This document shows positions 50,873 to 59,363 of a stretch of 64,000 bases of DNA, one piece after another; position 1 is the first letter of the stretch; each line of letters opens with the position of its first letter. The position numbers were made by a program, and so were the translations under genes. The notes under the pieces are model-generated. The model did no database searches, was not told the DNA's origin, and saw only the letters and a list, made by a program, of their open reading frames with translations. The stretch is taken from NCBI GenBank assembly GCA_045596385.1, contig JAZOCC010000021.1, forward strand, positions 62,001 to 126,000, given 5' to 3'. Source of the DNA: SIG307 sp045596385. Lineage in GTDB: Bacteria > Bacillota > Clostridia > Lachnospirales > Lachnospiraceae.

Positions 50873-51346
50873 ATGAAAGACGAAGAGAAAGAGTTAGAGA
50901 AAGCCTTAAAGATTGTAACAGAAAAGGTGTTGGAACAATTATCGACCGTACAATTAGATGAGCTGAAGGCAAGCGAGGCACCTGTTTGCGAGACAGAAGT
51001 ATATCCGATTTATTTTGACAGAACGGAAAAGGATAATTCAAAATGGCTGGAGTTGCTGAAGGAAACCTTAAAGACCGCAAAAACCTTCGAAATACACTGC
51101 TGGAACGGAGAGGACGAATGGATTGCGGTGGCATTACGATATGGTAAGATAAAGGAAAGTGACTGGACCTACGGGAAGATGATTACCGGGGAGGTAACAC
51201 CGGAATTTGCCGAGATGCTCCTTTCGATGCCGAAGCCGCAGGATACCGAGTTGGAAAACAAGATGACACCGTTTTTTAATGTGTTTTTTGATAACAGGTT
51301 TTATAGCAATCATTACGGGACGGAAGTTGTTATATGTGAGAAGTAA
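50873..51346 (+). CDS. Hypothetical soluble protein
   Basis: The 157-residue acidic protein starts after GGGAGGTAAC. A helical N-terminus (MKDEEKELEKALKIVTEKVLEQL) precedes a mixed domain (FEIHCWNGEDEWIAVALRYGKIKESDWTYGKMITGEVTPEFAEMLLSMP). No family is recognised. It lies in a run of short genes with the flanking ORFans, possibly one transcript. Confidence 0.6.
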   Translation: MKDEEKELEKALKIVTEKVLEQLSTVQLDELKASEAPVCETEVYPIYFDRTEKDNSKWLELLKETLKTAKTFEIHCWNGEDEWIAVALRYGKIKESDWTYGKMITGEVTPEFAEMLLSMPKPQDTELENKMTPFFNVFFDNRFYSNHYGTEVVICEK

Positions 51347-51381
51347 TGATACCGCGGGAAAATTTGAAAGTGGAGTGTGAA

Positions 51382-51642
51382 ATGAAAGAATACGTATTTA
51401 GCAATATAGCAGACTTTCTTATGCATGGTCGTGAGATTGAGTTCACTTATAAAGACCGGGAATGTGCCATTACCAATCATACAAGTCGTTGGTGGTTTTA
51501 TGATGGTGTGGAACAGGTAGAGGTATGTGAGTTCGAAAATTTTGAGTTGCTTGTGAGCAAGGTGGCAGAGTATATCGTAGACGATAGAAAAGTACAGAAT
51601 ATCTTTGACAAGGGGCTGTATGAGAATGTTTGTATTTTGTAG
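51382..51642 (+). CDS. Small hypothetical protein
   Basis: ATG 51382 follows GTGGAG by seven bases. An earlier in-frame ATG at 51346 overlaps the previous stop but has only a weak site. The 86-residue soluble product (MKEYVFSNIADFLMHGREIEFTYKDRE...) is not recognised. Confidence 0.6.
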   Translation: MKEYVFSNIADFLMHGREIEFTYKDRECAITNHTSRWWFYDGVEQVEVCEFENFELLVSKVAEYIVDDRKVQNIFDKGLYENVCIL

Positions 51643-51666
51643 GAGAATATCGAAGGAGGATGTATA

Positions 51667-51921
51667 ATGAAGAAAGTATTATCAATTATTTCCATTGTTG
51701 CAGGAGGATTGCTCTTATTAAGCGTGATAGCGCCTATGATTATTGGGGCGATACTGTCATCACAACCGTCCGGTTCCGTAGGCATTATCGGAGGCGCGGA
51801 TGGTCCGACTGCAATTTTTGTTGTGGGAACCTTTGGCGCAGGAAGTGTGATTATTGAAAGTGTGATAGGAGTTCTCTTGATCGCTGTTGGGATATGGGGA
51901 CTGATTAAGAGTAAGAAATAA
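51667..51921 (+). CDS. Two-helix small membrane protein with OadB-like GGADGPT motif
   Basis: The 84-residue protein has a hydrophobic helix at each end (about 5-30 and 60-80) and a central GSVGIIGGADGPTAIFVVG. The IGGADGPT string is a signature of the beta subunit of Na+-translocating decarboxylases (OadB/GcdB), where it lines the ion path. That subunit is about 400 residues, so this is a stand-alone mini-protein, not a functional pump. Strong AGGAGG site before ATG. A GC-rich terminator follows. Confidence 0.75.
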   Translation: MKKVLSIISIVAGGLLLLSVIAPMIIGAILSSQPSGSVGIIGGADGPTAIFVVGTFGAGSVIIESVIGVLLIAVGIWGLIKSKK

Positions 51922-51949
51922 AAGCGTAGATAATTGAAAAAATTTTTTT

Positions 51950-51974
51950 CCCCCGCACATCGCGGGGGAGTTTT
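51950..51974 (+). terminator. Terminator after the mini-OadB-like gene
   Basis: CCCCCGC pairs with GCGGGGG over ACATC, then AGTTTTTC. A run of T also precedes it, allowing a second direction. Confidence 0.92.
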
Positions 51975-52039
51975 TCGTTATTCACTATGAAAGGAAAAAC
52001 GTCGACGAATTTTCCGATTGCAAAAGAAAGGAGGGCTCC

Positions 52040-52495
52040 ATGGATTACGAAGCGCAATACGATAAAATCTACCGTTATTGCTATTTTAAATTGCAGAACC
52101 AAACGGTAGCGGAGGATGTGACCCAGGAGACTTTCCTACGCTTTTTGGAAAACAGTACCTATAAGGAACGGGGCAGGGAGTTGAACTATCTGTATACCAT
52201 TGCAAGAAATCTGTGCATTGACGAATCCCGCAAGAGGGTGTTAGAAGAACTTCCGGAGGAGGCTTCGGAGGATGGCCCGGAGGCGCGTGTGCTGGAACGT
52301 GTGGTTATGAGGCAGGCTATGGAGCGACTTACGCCCGCGGAGCGGGAACTGGCGCTGTTGCGGTATGTCAATGAGGTGCCGGTAAAGGTAATCTGTGAGC
52401 TGCGTGGCTGTTCCAGGTTTGCGGTCAACAGACAGTTGAAACAAGTGCTAAAGAAACTGAGAGAAACTTTGCAGGAGAAAGGAGCGGACCTATGA
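52040..52495 (+). CDS. ECF-type RNA polymerase sigma factor
   Basis: The 151-residue protein has region 2 (about 3-58, YDKIYRYCYFKLQNQTVAEDVTQETFLRFLE...LNYLYTIARNLCIDESR). Region 4 (about 92-145, RLTPAERELALLRYVNEVPVKVICELRGCSRFAVNRQLKQVLKKLR) follows. AAAGGAGG precedes the ATG. Its last bases overlap the next gene, the first of three transport genes, so it probably controls its own ABC operon. Confidence 0.93.
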   Translation: MDYEAQYDKIYRYCYFKLQNQTVAEDVTQETFLRFLENSTYKERGRELNYLYTIARNLCIDESRKRVLEELPEEASEDGPEARVLERVVMRQAMERLTPAERELALLRYVNEVPVKVICELRGCSRFAVNRQLKQVLKKLRETLQEKGADL

Positions 52496-53196
52496 GTATC
52501 AAAAAACAGGAAAAAGAGATGTTAAAGCAAGTGTTTGCGGTACCGGATCCGAAGAGAAAGAAAGTCTTTTTACGGACTCTTCCGCGGCAGAAAGCGGGTA
52601 TTTGGACTTTGTTTTTTTCCCAGGCGGCATTTATCAGAAAGTGGGTCTGGGCGGTTTCCTTTCTGCTGTTCGGTTCGGTGGTTTGGCTTGCGCAGTATAC
52701 GGAACAGGAGTGTATCTGGGTGCTGTCGGCTGTGGTACCGTTCGGGGCACTGTTGCTTATCTTAGAGTTTGCAAGATCCACCGCCTACGGGATGGCAGAA
52801 TTGGAAATGACCTCCCGGTTTTCCCTGCGGACGGTACTGTTTGCCAGAATGAGTATGCTGGGAGCGGCGCAGCTCTTGGGACTTATTCCGGCGGCTATTG
52901 TGTTAGGCACGCAGCTTTTCACATACGGTGTGTATATTTTGGTTCCGTATCTTTTGACAGCGGTACTGGGGCTTGTGGTAGTGCGGCATTTGCCGGGAAG
53001 AGAGAACATGTACGTTTGCGGCTGTATCAGTGGCGGTGTATGTGCGCTGGGGCCGATACTCCGGTCGTATGTGCCTAAGTTATTCGGTGCGGAAAGCGCA
53101 GTATGGTGGCTGTTGGCGGCAGTGCTTTTAGTGGCGCTACTGATGAAGGAATACGGTAGAACGATGAATCATTTGGAGGAATTAGCATGGAACTGA
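52492..53196 (+). CDS. Membrane protein of the ECF-sigma/ABC operon
   Basis: The 234-residue protein starts with a basic cytoplasmic stretch (about 1-45). Six hydrophobic helices follow between 50 and 225. The start overlaps the sigma gene (ATGA). It could be the anti-sigma factor or a second permease; its small soluble N-terminus favours a sigma-interacting role, but this is inference. It overlaps the ATPase gene downstream. Confidence 0.7.
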   Translation: MSIKKQEKEMLKQVFAVPDPKRKKVFLRTLPRQKAGIWTLFFSQAAFIRKWVWAVSFLLFGSVVWLAQYTEQECIWVLSAVVPFGALLLILEFARSTAYGMAELEMTSRFSLRTVLFARMSMLGAAQLLGLIPAAIVLGTQLFTYGVYILVPYLLTAVLGLVVVRHLPGRENMYVCGCISGGVCALGPILRSYVPKLFGAESAVWWLLAAVLLVALLMKEYGRTMNHLEELAWN

Positions 53197-53894
53197 TCAT
53201 AGACAGGGTAACAAAACGGTATCAGAATAAGATAGCGGTGGACCGCATTTCCCTGAAGCTTCATAAAGGCGTATACGGACTGTTGGGAGCCAACGGTGCC
53301 GGAAAAACGACACTGATGCGGATGATTTGCGGCATTTTAAAGCCCACGGAAGGAACTATTACGTTGGATGGGGTGGATGTGAGCGAGGAAAATTACCGGG
53401 CGAGGCTTGGGTATCTGCCGCAGGATTTTGGGTATTATCCGGAGTTTAGCGGACTTGATTTTCTGATGTATATGGCGGCATTAAAGGGGCTTTCAAAGGA
53501 ACAGGCAAAGCGGAAGTCTGCGGAACTGTTAAAGCTGGTGGCAATGGAAGATGTGGCAAAAAAGAAGATTAAAACCTATTCCGGCGGTATGAAGCAGCGT
53601 ATCGGCATTGCCCAGGCATTGTTAAACGACCCGGAGGTGTTGATTGTGGATGAACCTACCGCAGGTCTTGACCCGAAGGAGCGGGTTCGCTTTCGCAACC
53701 TGATGGCGGAAATCGGAAAGGACAGCATTGTACTGTTGTCTACGCATATTGTGTCGGACATTGAGCACATTGCGGACGAGGTACTTATGATGAAGGGCGG
53801 ACAGCTGATCTATCAGAATAAGTGGGAAGAAGACAACGGTGATTTGGAGAAGTTTTATTTATCACAATTTGAAGAGGAAGGGGAGTCGTTATGA
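53187..53894 (+). CDS. ABC transporter ATP-binding protein
   Basis: The 235-residue ATPase has Walker A GANGAGKTTLMRM, Q-loop LPQDFG, signature YSGGMKQRIG, Walker B VLIVDEPTAGLDP and H-loop LLSTHI. It is of the ABC-2 exporter type (CcmA-like). It overlaps genes on both sides, so it is translated with the membrane protein before and the permease after. Confidence 0.95.
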   Translation: MELIIDRVTKRYQNKIAVDRISLKLHKGVYGLLGANGAGKTTLMRMICGILKPTEGTITLDGVDVSEENYRARLGYLPQDFGYYPEFSGLDFLMYMAALKGLSKEQAKRKSAELLKLVAMEDVAKKKIKTYSGGMKQRIGIAQALLNDPEVLIVDEPTAGLDPKERVRFRNLMAEIGKDSIVLLSTHIVSDIEHIADEVLMMKGGQLIYQNKWEEDNGDLEKFYLSQFEEEGESL

Positions 53895-55093
53895 AAAATT
53901 TTCGGACCTTAGTCCGTTTTGAACTAAAAAAAATACTGAGTAGGAAGATGACCTGGATTGCGTTCGGTTTGGTATTTCTCGTCATGGCGGCATACGCGGT
54001 TATCGAGGTAACCGTACCACAGGATATCGATGGTGTACGTGCCACCCAGTATGAGGCAAATCGGCAAGAAAAGGAAACTCAAAAGGTAATCATCGGAAGA
54101 ACCGTGGATGATGCATTGTTGGAAGAGATGTTTGCAGCTATGGCAACAAGCGAAAGTGCATTTCAGCCGTACAAGGATTTGTATAATGAGATAGGCAGAA
54201 ATGTAATACTATGGGAAGCCTTAAGCTCAGGAACTCTGGAAGAGGCAAAGGAGGCAATGGGAGTTGCGGAGGATGAGGATCTGATTTATACCGGAAGAAG
54301 AATGCGAATCGAGTACGGGATGGAAGAACAATATCTTACGGAAGGGGAAAAGGACTACTGGCGTGAAGTTCTTGCAAAGGAGGATTTCGTACCGTGGACC
54401 TATGATTTTTATGCAGGTCCTTATTCTGCTTGGGCCATGGCATATACTGCGCTTGTACTGATTGCTATTATGCTGGCGGTTTGTCTGGCAAATCTGTTTG
54501 CGGACGAGCATCAGAAAAAGACCGACCAACTGGTATTATGCAGCCGTAACGGAAGAAAGGTGCTGTACTGGGCAAAGCTCACTGCGGGGATGGTATTTAC
54601 CATGGTAAGCACCGGTATTATTTTACTCATATCGGTGGTTCCGCAGCTTTTGATTTTCGGAACGGATGGGTTACGGGCACCGATTCAGTTGGTTGCGCCG
54701 GCCAGTACGGTGCAGATGACCTTTGGCGAGGCAATGTTGTATAGCTATGTATTGACAATCATTGCGGCATTGTTGTATTCTGCTATCATTTTGTGCTGTT
54801 CCGAGCTGTTTCGCAACAGTACGGTGGCGGTGGTAGCGGTAATCGGTGTATTGGTGCTTCTGCCGATGTTGGTAATGGTTCCTTATGAATACCGGGTGCT
54901 GGGACAAATTTTTGACCTGAATCCAATTAACGTGGTGGCTATATGGGGCGTGTGGGAGTATCGTCTGGTGCCGATACCGGGCGGTTATTTGACCATGCAG
55001 CAGGCTGCACCGATTTTGTATATACTACTGATAGGTTTATTTGTGCTTATCGGCAGACGGGCATATTTGAAGTATCAGGTAAGGGGAAGGTAG
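53891..55093 (+). CDS. ABC-2 type permease
   Basis: The 400-residue permease has one helix at about 20-40. A large extracytoplasmic segment (about 45-175, acidic and helical) follows, then five helices to the end (WAMAYTALVLIAIMLAVCLANLFADEHQ, ...FTMVSTGIILLISVV, ...). This is the usual ABC-2 layout with an enlarged first outer loop. It overlaps the ATPase gene. Substrate unknown; sigma-linked pumps of this type often deal with peptides or envelope-active compounds. Confidence 0.9.
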   Translation: MKNFRTLVRFELKKILSRKMTWIAFGLVFLVMAAYAVIEVTVPQDIDGVRATQYEANRQEKETQKVIIGRTVDDALLEEMFAAMATSESAFQPYKDLYNEIGRNVILWEALSSGTLEEAKEAMGVAEDEDLIYTGRRMRIEYGMEEQYLTEGEKDYWREVLAKEDFVPWTYDFYAGPYSAWAMAYTALVLIAIMLAVCLANLFADEHQKKTDQLVLCSRNGRKVLYWAKLTAGMVFTMVSTGIILLISVVPQLLIFGTDGLRAPIQLVAPASTVQMTFGEAMLYSYVLTIIAALLYSAIILCCSELFRNSTVAVVAVIGVLVLLPMLVMVPYEYRVLGQIFDLNPINVVAIWGVWEYRLVPIPGGYLTMQQAAPILYILLIGLFVLIGRRAYLKYQVRGR

Positions 55094-55121
55094 GAGGAAG
55101 AGAAAGGTTTAAAAAAGATAG

Positions 55122-55150
55122 TTGACATTTTTGAGAAATTGACATATAAT
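55122..55150 (+). promoter_or_regulatory. Consensus promoter of the DUF3800 leader
   Basis: TTGACA (55122-55127), 17 bases, TATAAT (55145-55150): perfect consensus at perfect spacing. Confidence 0.92.
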
Positions 55151-55156
55151 ATTATT

Positions 55157-55258
55157 ACAGATATGAATCTGTTGCACAATGTGCATTTTTGCTTTGGGCT
55201 GACCGTAAGGTCCAGGTCCACCGGCTGGCGGGGATTTACCCCGCCGTTTTGTTATACA
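55157..55258 (+). ncRNA. Structured leader RNA, likely a DUF3800 motif
   Basis: Starting right after the promoter are CAGAT/ATCTG, TGCAC/GTGCA, a GC-rich segment (GGGCTGACCGTAAGGTCC then CAGGTCCACCGG) and a final GGCGGGG-ATTTA-CCCCGCC hairpin (55227-55245) followed by GTTTTGTT, which looks like an intrinsic terminator. It precedes a DUF3800 gene by 27 bases. Comparative surveys have reported several RNA motifs (DUF3800-I and others) in just this position. Assignment to a numbered motif is not possible by eye. Confidence 0.7.
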
Positions 55259-55271
55259 AATGGGAGTGTTT

Positions 55272-55949
55272 ATGGGAAATAAAGTTCTGAGCATCTTTGT
55301 GGATGAATCCGGCGATTTCGGCCAATATAATCCATCTTCACCGTATTATTATGTTGCTATGGTTTTGCACAATCAGGCAATTGATATTTCAAAAAACATA
55401 AATATGTTAGAAACTCAAGTAAGTAATTGGGGATATCCGGAGCATGCAATACATACGGGGCCATTAATCAGGCGAGAAAGTTTTTATAAAAATGATTTAC
55501 GGGAAGATAGAAAAGCACTTTTTAATGCGTTATATCACTTTACTCGAATGGTAGATATAAAATATATTTGTCCTAGAATCAATCAAGGAGAATGTGCGGA
55601 AAAATCGAAATTGGCTTATACAGAGAAGTTGACAAAAGAGATTATACGCAGTTTAATGGAAAACTATGAATATATAGCTGCATTTGATTCAATTATTGTT
55701 TATTATGATTACGGACAGATTGAACTGGCACAAATATTGCTTTCTGTATTTCATACGATGTTCTCCTGTGTGGAATTCAGAAAAATTGAGAACAATCAAT
55801 ATAAGTTGTCACAAGTAGCGGATTTGATTTGTACAGTGGAGGCGATTGCACAGAAAGTAGTCTTAACGAAGTCTGAGGTAGATTTTTTTCATTCAAAGTC
55901 TGATTTTAAGAAAAACATTTATAAGAATATAGTGAAGAAAAGAGTATAG
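55272..55949 (+). CDS. DUF3800 domain protein
   Basis: ATG 55272 follows GGGAG. The 225-residue protein opens with the DUF3800 signature LSIFVDESGDFG and has later YYDYGQ and QVADLICTVEA, which align acidic residues expected of an RNase-H-like nuclease fold. The family is often found near mobile elements and phage-like regions; biochemical function is unproved. The gene is AT-rich and stands alone behind its structured leader. Confidence 0.9.
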   Translation: MGNKVLSIFVDESGDFGQYNPSSPYYYVAMVLHNQAIDISKNINMLETQVSNWGYPEHAIHTGPLIRRESFYKNDLREDRKALFNALYHFTRMVDIKYICPRINQGECAEKSKLAYTEKLTKEIIRSLMENYEYIAAFDSIIVYYDYGQIELAQILLSVFHTMFSCVEFRKIENNQYKLSQVADLICTVEAIAQKVVLTKSEVDFFHSKSDFKKNIYKNIVKKRV

Positions 55950-55957
55950 AAAAGTTG

Positions 55958-55993
55958 CAACTGCTTATAAGAAATTATAGGCGGTTGTTTTTT
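55958..55993 (+). terminator. Terminator after the DUF3800 gene
   Basis: CAACTGCTTATAA pairs with TTATAGGCGGTTG (G-U allowed) and ends in TTTTTT. Confidence 0.88.
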
Positions 55994-56093
55994 GATGTGG
56001 AAGTGTGCTTGGTTTCCGCGCAAACATTGACTTTGAAATAGGGGAGTGGTAGAATGGACAGAAGGGGCAAAAGGTTATAAAAGGGGGATTGGC

Positions 56094-56903
56094 ATGCAGA
56101 TTAACAGAGAAATCATTACGATAGAATTAGATAAGTTAATTGATACAATCTTTCAATTACCGGAAGTGACCGCAGTAAAAATTCGCGATGTGATAATGAA
56201 AAGAGAAGAAGAGCGAACCGACAAACTGGAAGAAGCAATGAGGAAAAGCTATCACGATTGCTGTAGTGATGTGGATTTAGCAGTTCTTGTAACCCTTTCT
56301 CCGCAGGATATCGTGACGGACGCGGAGTATATGAAACGGATTGACAGATTCGGCATCAATGAAGAAAACTCTTTGGGATTTTATTTCGTGGAAGGAAACA
56401 ATATGTATCGCATTATTATGAAAAACGGAATGCGGTATGATTTTGGATTTGAATTTTGCTATGATGAGAATGCAGAGCCGGTTTCTTTTGCGTTGAAGGA
56501 AGAAGAGTACAACCATCCAAACTGGTTCAGAGACAATGTAAATCGGTTCTGGTTTATGCAACTTCAGGCTTTGGGTAAGCTATATCGAAAAGACTTTTTA
56601 ATCGGCAGTCATCTTGCCAATATGAATCTTAACGAGACATTGGTACAGCAGATGGTGCTTCGGGACATGAAGTATGGAACTAATCATCACCGCTATGGTT
56701 ATGAAGAAGACTTGACCTATTTGAAATATAAGGGAAAGTGCCCGGTGAAATCAGGGAATGACACATTTGATCTGATTGCGGACAAGCTGTATTCAGCGGC
56801 ATTGGCATATGATGAGTTGACGAAGGTTTTCTATCCGGAGTATGAGAGTAGAAGTGAAAACTTCTTTGAAATCTGGAAGTGCTACGAGGAGAATCGGAAA
56901 TAG
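56094..56903 (+). CDS. Nucleotidyltransferase-like protein
   Basis: ATG 56094 follows AGGGGG. The 269-residue protein has the Asp pair of the polymerase-beta-type nucleotidyltransferase fold (CSDVDLAVLV, about residues 60-69). A C-terminal helical half (FWFMQLQALGKLYRKDFLIGSHLANMNLNETLVQQMVLRDMKYGTNHHRYGYEED) resembles aminoglycoside 6-adenylyltransferases. Expected GS before the Asp pair is replaced, so substrate or activity is uncertain. Not linked to a known resistance cluster. Confidence 0.75.
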   Translation: MQINREIITIELDKLIDTIFQLPEVTAVKIRDVIMKREEERTDKLEEAMRKSYHDCCSDVDLAVLVTLSPQDIVTDAEYMKRIDRFGINEENSLGFYFVEGNNMYRIIMKNGMRYDFGFEFCYDENAEPVSFALKEEEYNHPNWFRDNVNRFWFMQLQALGKLYRKDFLIGSHLANMNLNETLVQQMVLRDMKYGTNHHRYGYEEDLTYLKYKGKCPVKSGNDTFDLIADKLYSAALAYDELTKVFYPEYESRSENFFEIWKCYEENRK

Positions 56904-56932
56904 AAAGAATAACGAAGAGGAGAGGGAGTCAC

Positions 56933-57322
56933 ATGAAGAAGAGTATTGTAAACGTATTGTTAGTACTGGGAGTGATTGTGCCTGTTACTATGTTGTTCTG
57001 GCCTTTTGTTTCTTGGGGAGATGCAATGTCTTTGATTCTAAGAATCATTCCGTCACTTTCCGTGCAAATTCTGTTTTGCAGACTTGCAAAGCATAAGGCG
57101 ATAGAAGCAATTCCGTTTTTGCTAACCGGTGCGTTTGCACTTTGGGCGACAGACCTTTATATGACCTCGCTGAGTTGGAATAATGCGAGCCTTTGGGGTT
57201 ATGTAGCAGATTGTCTGTCACCGTTTCTATGCTGTATGGTGGTGTATTTGATTTCGGTTTTTCTGGTAGAAAGGAAGGAGAAGCGTGGTTGTATTGAAGG
57301 AAATAAGCAAGGACAATCTTGA
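56933..57322 (+). CDS. Four-helix small membrane protein
   Basis: ATG 56933 follows GAGGAGAGGGAG. The 129-residue protein has four hydrophobic segments (about 5-25, 30-50, 58-75, 90-115), repeating Trp and Leu, and no charged core. Family not recognised. Its last 38 bases overlap the next gene in another frame. Confidence 0.6.
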   Translation: MKKSIVNVLLVLGVIVPVTMLFWPFVSWGDAMSLILRIIPSLSVQILFCRLAKHKAIEAIPFLLTGAFALWATDLYMTSLSWNNASLWGYVADCLSPFLCCMVVYLISVFLVERKEKRGCIEGNKQGQS

Positions 57323-57722
57323 TGAGGTATTGTCCCTAAGTGTAGCGGAACATCAGAAGTTGTATGTATCAACTACTGCCGATTCCTTGGCGCAGGCTTA
57401 TGTGTATCGGGATACTGCGTTTCCGTTTGCTATATATGCAGATGACAAAGTGGTAGGTTTTATTATGCTGGGATACTACGAGTCTAGGAAGCAGTATACT
57501 TTGTGGAAGTTTTTGATAGATAAGGAGTATCAGAATAAAGGCTATGGAAAAGCGGCCTTGAAGCAAGGGATTACATATGTGTCGGAGCGGTTTGATACAA
57601 AGGAGATTTATACTGGAGTATCTTTAGGAAATGAAGTGGCGAAGGCCCTCTATAAGTCCTTAGGTTTTACGGAAACAGGACTGGTTGAGGACGGTATGGA
57701 AGAGTTAAGGCTTTGCTTGTAG
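57285..57722 (+). CDS. GNAT N-acetyltransferase, spermidine-type
   Basis: A GTG start with AAGGAGAAG upstream is the only good site; the gene overlaps the previous one by 38 bases. The 145-residue GNAT fold has the acetyl-CoA loop IDKEYQNKGYGKAALKQGI (Q-x-x-G-x-G/A) and the C-terminal ALYKSLGFTETG. Its layout resembles BltD-like polyamine acetyltransferases. Substrate uncertain. Confidence 0.9.
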   Translation: MVVLKEISKDNLDEVLSLSVAEHQKLYVSTTADSLAQAYVYRDTAFPFAIYADDKVVGFIMLGYYESRKQYTLWKFLIDKEYQNKGYGKAALKQGITYVSERFDTKEIYTGVSLGNEVAKALYKSLGFTETGLVEDGMEELRLCL

Positions 57723-57741
57723 ACAAGAAAAAAGCAATTTA

Positions 57742-57778
57742 CGGATCACCGGCTCCCCGGTATCCGATTATAATTTTA
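57742..57778 (+). terminator. Terminator-like hairpin after the GNAT gene
   Basis: CGGAT-C-ACCGG pairs with CCGGT-ATCCG over CTCC, followed by ATTATAATTTT, a loose T-tract. Confidence 0.65.
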
Positions 57779-57798
57779 CAACGAAAAGGAGAATACAA

Positions 57799-58494
57799 AT
57801 GAATCATGCAATTTTAACGATTGACGACGTGGCGTCAAAAAACACTCCGGCAATTGTGGACTATTTAAATGAGAAAGGGATTAAGGCAGTCCTTTTTGCG
57901 ACGGGACAGAATGTAGAACGTCATTATGAAGAGGCAATGTATGCTGTAAAGCATGGGATGATTGTGGGAAATCACAGCTATTCCCATCCGCAGTTTTCCA
58001 AGCTCTCTGTGCCGGCTTGTTTGGAAGAAATCGTGAAATGCGAGAATGTTCTCGATGAGTTATATGCAAATTGTGGCGTGAAGCGTACCTTTAGACCGTT
58101 TCGTTTTCCATACGGAGATAAGGGTGGAAACAGTAGACCGATATTACAGCAATATTTAAAGGAGAACCATTTTCATAAGGTGGATGATTCCAAGCTTACC
58201 TATCCGTGGTGGAAGGCAAACAATTTGAATGTTGATATTGATACTCTTTGGACCTTTGATTTTGCGGAGTATGCAATTCGACCGGATTCCGGTTTTACAA
58301 AGGAAAATGTATGGGCACGGATGCATGATATGAATCCGAGATTCGGTGCGTCTTTGTTTGGGGAGGGCAATGCGCACATCCTTCTTCTGCACGCTCATGA
58401 TGAGACGGAGGAAATGTTACCGGGCTATTATAAGCTGTTCCTTGACCACCTTTTGGAAAACGGTGTGGTATTTGATGAGCCGAAGTTTTTGTAA
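57799..58494 (+). CDS. Polysaccharide deacetylase-like protein (NodB/CE4)
   Basis: The 231-residue protein has the NodB motifs ILTIDDV (catalytic Asp pair), GNHSYSHPQFSKL (metal His pair), FRPFRFPYGDKG and a late ILLLHAHDETEEMLP (catalytic His). There is no signal peptide, so it is probably cytoplasmic and may act on a small acetylated sugar or modified substrate rather than cell-wall polymer. AAAGGAGAAT precedes the ATG. Confidence 0.9.
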   Translation: MNHAILTIDDVASKNTPAIVDYLNEKGIKAVLFATGQNVERHYEEAMYAVKHGMIVGNHSYSHPQFSKLSVPACLEEIVKCENVLDELYANCGVKRTFRPFRFPYGDKGGNSRPILQQYLKENHFHKVDDSKLTYPWWKANNLNVDIDTLWTFDFAEYAIRPDSGFTKENVWARMHDMNPRFGASLFGEGNAHILLLHAHDETEEMLPGYYKLFLDHLLENGVVFDEPKFL

Positions 58495-58574
58495 AGTTTG
58501 AAAGAGAAGAAAGTATAGAGTATAAGATTGTTTTTTTGGTAAAGTATAAGAGATTGGGATAGGAGAATAAGCGG

Positions 58575-59069
58575 ATGATAAAGTTCGGAAGCGAAAATAA
58601 TACAATTACAGATGCACCGTTCTTACTTAAGATGGAAGAAGGGGAGGATAACTGTGTTCGTTTCATTATTGCTTTCTCTAAGAAAGGGGAAATGCGTGAA
58701 GTAATAGATGATATGGAAATTCGGGGACTTGGACAGGTTTTACAAAATGTCATACCAATAATTCCGGATGCCGACGATGTGTATGAAATTACATTTCAGA
58801 GTTATATTTTGCATCAAACGCGAAATGAATCGTTTTGTTCCCAGGATGAGTATGAGATACGAAACGGAAGGTATTTTATTCTATTTGAAAAATCCAGATT
58901 GCTGGATATGCTGCTGACGATTACGGACTGTCAAAGAAGTTCGGATGGTGCTGTTTATCCGGGGGAATGGAAGCATTACGGTATATACTGTCAGAACCAT
59001 ATTATTGATGTAATATCGCATAACGAACCGGTGATAAGAAAGCTGGGAAACAAGGCAAGTGATATGTAA
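58575..59069 (+). CDS. Hypothetical protein
   Basis: The 164-residue soluble protein starts after TAGGAGAATAAG. Strand-rich N-terminus (FLLKMEEGEDNCVRFIIAFSKKGEMREV) and helical middle; no known motif. It is followed closely by another ORFan. Confidence 0.6.
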   Translation: MIKFGSENNTITDAPFLLKMEEGEDNCVRFIIAFSKKGEMREVIDDMEIRGLGQVLQNVIPIIPDADDVYEITFQSYILHQTRNESFCSQDEYEIRNGRYFILFEKSRLLDMLLTITDCQRSSDGAVYPGEWKHYGIYCQNHIIDVISHNEPVIRKLGNKASDM

Positions 59070-59102
59070 AAAGAAATAGTATGGGATTCGGAGGTTTTGC
59101 AA

Positions 59103-59339
59103 GTGGGCGGTTGGAAACAACTATTTGTACATACGGACGGGCAGGAGCCAATCGTGTTTGGAATGAATTTAAGGGAGTATGAGTGGACTCGGACCGGTGA
59201 GACGGCGGTGTTTGAAGAGAGCGGATACACACGGAGACTGGCGGTATTTAAGGTGGTTATTGATGGAAAAGAAGTTGAGTTTGCTTACGGTGAAGTCAGC
59301 ATGTGCGTGTATGCGTTTTATGTGAGACAAGAAGATTGA
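59103..59339 (+). CDS. Small hypothetical protein
   Basis: The GTG at 59103 lies eight bases from GGAGG; a TTG at 59097 is too close. The 78-residue product is strand-rich (MGGWKQLFVHTDGQEPIVFGMNLREYEWTRTGE...). No family recognised. The Nudix gene follows after 24 bases. Confidence 0.55.
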   Translation: MGGWKQLFVHTDGQEPIVFGMNLREYEWTRTGETAVFEESGYTRRLAVFKVVIDGKEVEFAYGEVSMCVYAFYVRQED

Positions 59340-59363
59340 AAGGGAAGTTCAGAGGAAAGCAGG

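Noticed and set aside
16761..57722. VOC, nucleotidyltransferase-like and GNAT genes as an antibiotic-resistance cluster
   Set aside because: Members are far apart, families are broad, and no specific resistance-enzyme signature is complete.
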